DNA of 10,889 nucleotides, from positions 1 through 10,889 of the forward strand of contig JAXEOR010000087.1 in NCBI GenBank assembly GCA_034117945.1, read 5' to 3'. The position numbers and the translations under genes were made by a program. Below are positions 7,444 to 10,889 of this stretch, piece after piece. The DNA comes from SIG438 sp034117945. Its GTDB lineage: Bacteria; Bacillota; Clostridia; HGM11514. Within the stretch, counting starts at the first letter, position 1. Each line of letters opens with the position of its first letter. The notes under the pieces were generated by a model. The model saw only the letters and a program-made list of their open reading frames with translations, had not been told where the DNA came from and did not search any database.

Positions 7444-7475
7444 ATCTGCACCTCCATTTAATTATTATAATCATC

Positions 7476-7491
7476 CCTGTGTTTTCACAGG
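7476..7491 (-). promoter_or_regulatory. Hairpin in the rpsK-rpsD gap
   Basis: CCTGTG and CACAGG form a 6-bp stem closed by an AAAA loop, midway in the 64-nt gap. The following bases are AT-rich but lack a terminator T run. It may influence rpsD translation or act as an RNA processing site; no function can be assigned from sequence. Confidence 0.4.
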
Positions 7492-7507
7492 CCCGCATCC
7501 GCAAGCA

Positions 7508-7903
7508 TCAAACTCTGCGGCGTTTGGGGGGTCTGCACCCATTGTGAGGAATAGGGGTTACATCCTTAATCATAGTAACCTCCAAGCCGGCACCCTGCAG
7601 CGCTCTGATCGCTGCTTCTCTTCCTGCACCGGGTCCTTTCACATATACTTCTACCATTTTCAGGCCATGCTCCATTGCAGCCTTGGCAGCAGTTTCAGCA
7701 GCCATCTGAGCCGCATAGGGCGTGTTTTTTCTGGAGCCGCGGAAGCCCAGACCGCCGGCACTTGCCCAGGAAATTGCATTTCCCGCAACATCTGTAATGG
7801 TAACAATCGTATTATTAAACGAAGAACGAATATGAACCGCACCGCGCTCGATATTTTTCCGTTCGCGTCTTCTGCGTGTTGCTTTTTTCACTGTTTTAGC
7901 CAT
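7508..7903 (-). CDS. rpsK: 30S ribosomal protein S11
   Basis: The 131-residue product is full length for S11, which forms part of the 30S platform near the mRNA exit. Typical stretches are SFNNTIVTITDVAGNAISWA, then GFRGSRKNTPYAAQ, VYVKGPGAGREAAIRAL and the basic end GCRPPKRRRV. The ATG at 7903 has AAGGAGG 9 nt upstream. It lies 18 nt after rpsM, a standard tight operon arrangement. Confidence 0.98.
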   Translation of the reverse strand: MAKTVKKATRRRRERKNIERGAVHIRSSFNNTIVTITDVAGNAISWASAGGLGFRGSRKNTPYAAQMAAETAAKAAMEHGLKMVEVYVKGPGAGREAAIRALQGAGLEVTMIKDVTPIPHNGCRPPKRRRV

Positions 7904-7921
7904 GAAATCGAACCTCCTTCT

Positions 7922-8290
7922 TTACTTTTTCTTTCCTGCCATAGTTTTCTTCGGACCTTTTCTGGTACGCGCGTTGTTTTTGGTATTCTGTCCTCTTACG
8001 GGCAGGCCACGTCTATGTCTCAAGCCGCGGTAGCAGCCGATTTCAATCAGCCGTTTAATGTCCAAGGAAACCTGACGGCGCAAGTCACCTTCCACCGTGT
8101 ATTCCCGGTCGATTGCATCACGCAGTAAACCAATTTGTTCCTCCGTCAAATCCTTTACTCTCGTATCAGGATTAATTCCGGTTTGCTCAAGAATTTTTCT
8201 GGAGCTGCTAACGCCGATGCCGAAAATATAAGTTAAGCCATATTCCACGCGTTTTTCCTTGGGTAAATCAACACCTGCAATTCTTGCCAT
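7922..8290 (-). CDS. rpsM: 30S ribosomal protein S13
   Basis: The 122-residue S13 is in the 30S head and contacts the P-site tRNA and the large subunit. It starts MARIAGVDLPKEKRVEYGLT, carries the helix-two-turns-helix region GIGVSSSRKIL, then YRGLRHRRGLPVRGQ and NARTRKGPKK, all diagnostic. A GGAGGTG element lies about 10 nt before the ATG. The leader upstream is unusually long (181 nt) and appears structured. Confidence 0.98.
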   Translation of the reverse strand: MARIAGVDLPKEKRVEYGLTYIFGIGVSSSRKILEQTGINPDTRVKDLTEEQIGLLRDAIDREYTVEGDLRRQVSLDIKRLIEIGCYRGLRHRRGLPVRGQNTKNNARTRKGPKKTMAGKKK

Positions 8291-8344
8291 TTACTCTTTA
8301 CACCTCCTGCACATTCTATGCATTTCATATTTGCGTATTTATGA

Positions 8345-8471
8345 TGATCAAATTCTGCGCTGCGGGAATCCGTATTTGCTTTTTCAAAACCGTTACACAC
8401 ACCCCTCGCTTTCGCTCTGGGTTCCGGTCTTGAAACAGCCGGTTCACCGCCAGCCGCGCGCAGAACAATCA
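8345..8471 (-). ncRNA. Candidate structured leader RNA upstream of rpsM
   Basis: Minus-strand RNA between rpmJ and rpsM. Its 5' arm TTCTGCGC-GCGG (8465-8454) pairs with CCGC-A-GCGCAGAA (8365-8353) to give 12 bp with one bulged A. An outer TGAT/ATCA helix begins directly after the rpmJ stop. Inside are a CCGG/CCGG hairpin extended by GGT/ACC, and ACCC-AGA-GC-GAAA-GC-GAG-GGGT, a GNRA-loop hairpin whose 3x3 internal loop could form tandem G-A pairs. A long-range helix enclosing several hairpins is a hallmark of cis-regulatory RNA. In E. coli S4 represses from the region upstream of rpsM, so a ribosomal-protein leader is a reasonable guess. I do not recognise a known family. A competing reading is a 79-codon ORF over the same bases, coupled to the rpmJ stop. 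Confidence 0.5.
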
Positions 8472-8585
8472 TTAGCCCTGTCTTTGCTTATGCTTGGGAT
8501 TTTCGCAAATCACCATAACCTTGCCTTTTCTTTTGATAATCTTGCATTTTTCACACATAGGCTTTACTGACGGTCTTACCTTCAT
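8472..8585 (-). CDS. rpmJ: 50S ribosomal protein L36, zinc-binding form
   Basis: The 37-residue product, MKVRPSVKP then MCEKCKIIKRKGKVMVIC and ENPKHKQRQG, is full length. It folds as a zinc ribbon using Cys11, Cys14, Cys27 and His32 (C+ form) and sits in the large subunit near the GTPase-associated region. The ATG at 8585 has AAGGAGG about 8 nt upstream. It lies 43 nt after infA. The TAA stop overlaps an ATG (TAATG) that opens a frame across the next gap. Confidence 0.97.
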   Translation of the reverse strand: MKVRPSVKPMCEKCKIIKRKGKVMVICENPKHKQRQG

Positions 8586-8628
8586 GGAAATAACCTCCTT
8601 ACAATTGTTTACTAAGCATTTGCCGGTT

Positions 8629-8847
8629 TTATTTTGCACGCCATGTAATCCGGCCCTTGGTCAGATCATAGGGCGACATTTCAACCGTTACCTTGTCACC
8701 CGGAAGAATACGGATAAAGTTCATACGAAGCTTTCCTGAAATATGAGCCAATATCCTGTGCCCGTTTTCCAACTCAACCTGGAACACTGCGTTAGGCAAT
8801 GCCTCAACAACCGTACCTTCCAATTCCAAAACATCATCCTTCGCCAA
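8629..8847 (-). CDS. infA: Translation initiation factor IF-1
   Basis: The 72-residue product is the normal length. It is an S1-like OB fold that binds the 30S A site and assists IF-2 and IF-3. Diagnostic stretches are DDVLELEGTVVEALPNAVFQ, then VELENGHRILAHISGK, RMNFIRILPGDKVTVEMSPY and LTKGRITWR. The start is a TTG at 8847: AAGGAGG lies 7 nt upstream and the protein then begins MAKDD, as in the family. It follows the KOW gene by 33 nt and precedes rpmJ. Confidence 0.98.
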   Translation of the reverse strand: MAKDDVLELEGTVVEALPNAVFQVELENGHRILAHISGKLRMNFIRILPGDKVTVEMSPYDLTKGRITWRAK

Positions 8848-8854
8848 AGGAATA

Positions 8855-8861
8855 CCTCCTT
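8855..8861 (-). promoter_or_regulatory. Shine-Dalgarno fixing the infA TTG start
   Basis: A perfect AAGGAGG sits 7 nt before the TTG at 8847, which encodes the conserved MAKDD start. The strong site probably compensates for the weak start codon. Confidence 0.75.
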
Positions 8862-8880
8862 CCAGAATTTCGGCTCTGCA

Positions 8881-9162
8881 TTATCCATCTTGCTGCTGCG
8901 TGATCAGCTCTGCAATCGCAGTTCTGATCTCTGAATTTGTTACCTTTTGGTCATCCCGCAACTTGTGCGCAATAAACTCGCTGTTTCTTCCAAGTGCCTT
9001 CAGATGCTTCATCTTTTTACGTTTTGGATGATCCGTTTTACGCATTCTGCCATCGCTGATCAAAACATAATTCTCCTCTTGCACAGACAGCACAACAAAG
9101 ATTTTGCCTTTGTCCCGTCCCGCTATTGATTGAACAAACAAAGACGGATAAATATCATCCAC
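8881..9162 (-). CDS. KOW-domain RNA-binding protein (L14e-like)
   Basis: The product has 93 residues from the GTG at 9162. GAGGTGA, a long match to the 16S 3' end, lies 8 nt upstream; an in-frame GTG four codons earlier overlaps that site and is unlikely. The N-terminal half has a KOW-type pattern, IAGRDKGKIFVVLSV then NYVLISDGRMRKTD, followed by the basic PKRKKMKHLKAL. The C-terminal half is probably helical. Clostridia commonly carry such a protein, resembling ribosomal L14e, between map and infA. KOW modules bind rRNA or transcription and ribosome factors. The exact role is not established; ribosome-associated function is inferred from context. Confidence 0.85.
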   Translation of the reverse strand: MDDIYPSLFVQSIAGRDKGKIFVVLSVQEENYVLISDGRMRKTDHPKRKKMKHLKALGRNSEFIAHKLRDDQKVTNSEIRTAIAELITQQQDG

Positions 9163-9170
9163 TGATTTCT

Positions 9171-9177
9171 TCACCTC
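9171..9177 (-). promoter_or_regulatory. Shine-Dalgarno fixing the KOW gene start
   Basis: GAGGTGA can pair over seven bases with the 16S 3' end and lies 8 nt before the GTG at 9162. The upstream GTG at 9174 lies within it. Confidence 0.65.
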
Positions 9178-9184
9178 AAAATGT

Positions 9185-9928
9185 TTACTTGGTCAGAATC
9201 ACAGGATCCTGCTCTGTAATCAACACAGTGTTCTCATAATGAGCGGCCAGCTTTCTGTCTGCTGTTACCGTGGTCCAGCCATCCTCCAGTACCTTTACCT
9301 GATAAGTCCCCTGACTGATCATCGGCTCAATGGCCAGAGTCATTCCGGGATATAACCTGACGCCCCGACCCGGCGGGCCGTAATTAGGAATACTGGGATC
9401 CTCATGAAGCTGGCTTCCCACACCGTGACCCACAAAATCCCGCACAACGCCGTATCCGGCGCTTTCCGCACAGGTTTGCACCGCATGAGAAATATTACTC
9501 AGCCGTTCTCCTGCTCTTGCGTGAGCGATGCCCTGATAAAAGCTTTGCTCCGTAACCTGAATCAGCCGCTCGGCCTCAGGACTGATTTTCCCCACGCCGA
9601 AGGTTCTGGCGCAGTCCGCATGATATCCGTTATGGCAAACGCCGATATCAATGCTGATAATATCCCCCTCATGGAGTCTGCGGCTTCCCGGAATCCCGTG
9701 AATCACCACCTCGTTTACAGAGGCGCATACCGAACCGGGAAACCCGCGGTAATTCAAAAAGGAAGGCTTCATGTGATGTCCTGTGATACAGTCATAAGCA
9801 ATTTTGTCGATCTCCCCGGTGGTAACGCCCTCCCGCAGGGAGTGCTGTATTTTTTCCAGCACCTCCACCGCTACCAGGCCGGCCTCTCTCATCAGGGAAA
9901 TTTCCTTTTGCGATTTAATTGAAATCAT
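9185..9928 (-). CDS. map: Methionine aminopeptidase, type I
   Basis: The 247-residue cytosolic metalloenzyme removes the initiator Met from nascent proteins. All five metal ligands are present at family spacing: Asp94, Asp105, His168, Glu201 and Glu232, plus the substrate-contacting His77 in VIHGIP. Other hallmarks are GFPGSVCASVNE, IDIGVCHNGYHADCARTF, GHGVGSQLHEDP and AIEPM. I chose the ATG at 9928 because it gives the usual MISIKS start and lies 1 nt after the adk stop, with GGGGGC about 9 nt upstream. A TTG eight codons earlier is unlikely. Translation is probably coupled to adk. Confidence 0.97.
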   Translation of the reverse strand: MISIKSQKEISLMREAGLVAVEVLEKIQHSLREGVTTGEIDKIAYDCITGHHMKPSFLNYRGFPGSVCASVNEVVIHGIPGSRRLHEGDIISIDIGVCHNGYHADCARTFGVGKISPEAERLIQVTEQSFYQGIAHARAGERLSNISHAVQTCAESAGYGVVRDFVGHGVGSQLHEDPSIPNYGPPGRGVRLYPGMTLAIEPMISQGTYQVKVLEDGWTTVTADRKLAAHYENTVLITEQDPVILTK

Positions 9929-9929
9929 A

Positions 9930-10565
9930 CTAATTTGCCCCCACTGCTGCAAAGGCTTCTGCCGTAATCACATCCAAAGGCTGATCCGCATTGATTTCAT
10001 GCAGCGCACCTTTTTTTTCATAATAGCCCTTCAGCGGTGCGCTCTGAGCATAGTAAACCTGCAATCTTTTCTTGATTGTCTCTTCCTTGTCGTCATCTCT
10101 GGTTTTCAGCTCTGCTCCGCATTTGTCGCAGAAATTACCCTTCGCAGAGGGTTTGTTCTCCACATGAAAGGTTGCGCCGCATTTGGGGCATTCCCTTCTG
10201 CCGCCTAACCGCTTGAGGATCACCTCATCAGCGGCCTCGAAGGAAAGAGCTGCGTCAATCTGAACGCCCAGCTCATCCAGCGCCTCCGCCTGAGCAATCG
10301 TACGGGGAAAACCGTCCAGAATAAAACCGTTTTTACAGTCCTCTTCCTTCAGCCGTTCTGAAATCATCCCGACCATCACATCATCGCTTACCAGCTGCCC
10401 TCGGTCAATCAGCTCTTTCGCCTTTTTCCCCAGCTCCGTTCCCTTGCGGATCGCAGCACGCAGCATTGCGCCGGTAGAAATTGTGGGGATCTCTAGTTTT
10501 TCTGCCAATAATTCTGCCTGGGTTCCTTTTCCGGCACCCGGCGCCCCCAACAGAATAATATTCAA
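9930..10565 (-). CDS. adk: Adenylate kinase, zinc-lid form
   Basis: The 211-residue enzyme interconverts ATP plus AMP with 2 ADP in the cytosol. The P-loop GAPGAGKGT starts at about residue 7, and the NMP-binding region has STGAMLRAAI. DGFPRT (about 84-89) and the LID follow, where Cys126, Cys129, Cys146 and Cys149 form a structural zinc site typical of Gram-positive enzymes. I chose the TTG at 10565: AGAAGG lies 8 nt upstream and the protein then begins MNIILLGAPG as in the family. A GTG three codons earlier shares a base with that site. The stop lies 1 nt from the map start. Confidence 0.96.
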   Translation of the reverse strand: MNIILLGAPGAGKGTQAELLAEKLEIPTISTGAMLRAAIRKGTELGKKAKELIDRGQLVSDDVMVGMISERLKEEDCKNGFILDGFPRTIAQAEALDELGVQIDAALSFEAADEVILKRLGGRRECPKCGATFHVENKPSAKGNFCDKCGAELKTRDDDKEETIKKRLQVYYAQSAPLKGYYEKKGALHEINADQPLDVITAEAFAAVGAN

Positions 10566-10573
10566 GTCAGTCA

Positions 10574-10579
10574 CCTTCT
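10574..10579 (-). promoter_or_regulatory. Shine-Dalgarno fixing the adk TTG start
   Basis: AGAAGG is 8 nt from the TTG at 10565 and overlaps the GTG at 10574. This argues for the TTG. Confidence 0.6.
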
Positions 10580-10591
10580 CTGCTATTTTAC

Positions 10592-10610
10592 TCCCTCTTT
10601 TTCAGAGGGA
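10592..10610 (-). promoter_or_regulatory. Hairpin in the secY-adk gap
   Basis: TCCCTCT and AGAGGGA form a 7-bp stem around a GAAAA loop, just after the secY stop. GTAAAATAGC follows rather than a T run, so it is not a good terminator. It may stabilise or process the transcript between the membrane-protein gene and adk. Confidence 0.45.
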
Positions 10611-10616
10611 ACCCTT

Positions 10617-10889
10617 CTATTCCAAAAATCCCTTATAGTGACGAATCATCATCTGAGATTCGATCTGCTTCTGGGTTTCCAGAACAACACCCACAACAAT
10701 CAGGATAGAAGTTCCGCCGATTCCAAAGGAACCAAGTCCGAAAATAGCCGCAACAACCATGGGGAACAATGCAACCAACCCGATAAATACGGCTCCTGCC
10801 ATAGTAATTTTGTTTAAGGATTTCTCAATAAACTCAGAGGTGGACCTTCCAGGACGAATCCCGGGGATAAATCCGCCGTTGTTCTTCAT
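10617..10889 (-). CDS. secY: Preprotein translocase subunit SecY, C-terminal end
   Basis: The last 90 residues of SecY are present, and the gene continues beyond the right edge. The visible part contains GGFIPGIRPGRST, a loop characteristic of SecY, then the last two membrane segments (about 30-48 and 55-72 of the fragment) and the cytosolic tail QIESQMMIRHYKGFL. SecY forms the membrane channel through which SecA or ribosomes move secreted proteins. The ATG at the window edge encodes an internal Met and is not the start. adk follows after 51 nt. Confidence 0.97.
   Translation of the reverse strand: MKNNGGFIPGIRPGRSTSEFIEKSLNKITMAGAVFIGLVALFPMVVAAIFGLGSFGIGGTSILIVVGVVLETQKQIESQMMIRHYKGFLE

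Noticed and set aside
7464..7469. TATAAT on the minus strand upstream of rpsD as an internal promoter
   Set aside because: No acceptable -35 occurs 16-18 bp upstream, and the surrounding gap is AT-rich, so the match is probably by chance.
5806..10208. Plus-strand frames opposite the ribosomal genes, up to 194 codons
   Set aside because: The minus-strand genes are unmistakable, and the plus-strand products show no family features.
1..10889. CRISPR arrays, insertion sequences, tRNA or rRNA genes
   Set aside because: I saw no regularly spaced repeats, transposase signatures, terminal repeats with target duplications, or tRNA/rRNA hallmarks on either strand.

Overview
This window is a chromosomal piece of a low-to-mid GC Firmicute, most likely a gut-type Clostridia member (Oscillospirales/Ruminococcaceae-like). 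That placement is an inference from Gram-positive Shine-Dalgarno sequences, sigma-A-type promoters, an RpoA that reads like the Bacillus protein, the zinc-binding forms of S4, L36 and adenylate kinase, and the small KOW protein between map and infA that is typical of Clostridia.

Right two thirds (about 10889 down to 5419, minus strand): the distal part of the spc/alpha ribosomal operon. In order of transcription it holds secY (C-terminal end only), adk, map, a KOW RNA-binding protein, infA, rpmJ, rpsM, rpsK, rpsD, rpoA and rplQ. Gaps are mostly under 70 nt, so co-transcription is likely. Together the genes supply protein export, nucleotide balance, N-terminal methionine removal, translation initiation, ribosomal proteins and the polymerase alpha subunit. 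Several starts are non-ATG (adk TTG, KOW GTG, infA TTG, rpoA GTG), each fixed by a well-placed Shine-Dalgarno. The one large gap, 181 nt between rpmJ and rpsM, contains a 12-bp long-range helix enclosing GC-rich sub-hairpins. It looks like a structured leader RNA and is the most interesting object here.

Middle (5323-5407): a nested, bidirectional terminator separates rplQ from a convergent AraC-family regulator (4549-5322, plus strand). The regulator has an unusually short C-terminus and an awkward start region.

Left third (4409 down to 423, minus strand): a 1328-residue secreted protein divergent from the regulator. It has a signal peptide, two tandem carbohydrate-binding-like jelly-roll modules, a long LVIVD-type beta-propeller region and two small C-terminal beta domains. 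The two divergent genes share a 115-139 bp intergenic region with overlapping face-to-face promoters and a spaced inverted repeat, so the regulator probably controls the secreted protein. A terminator follows at 366-406. The last bases (218 to 1, minus strand) carry an open frame with no start codon, behind a good promoter match; this is either a decayed gene or a gene whose true start lies elsewhere.
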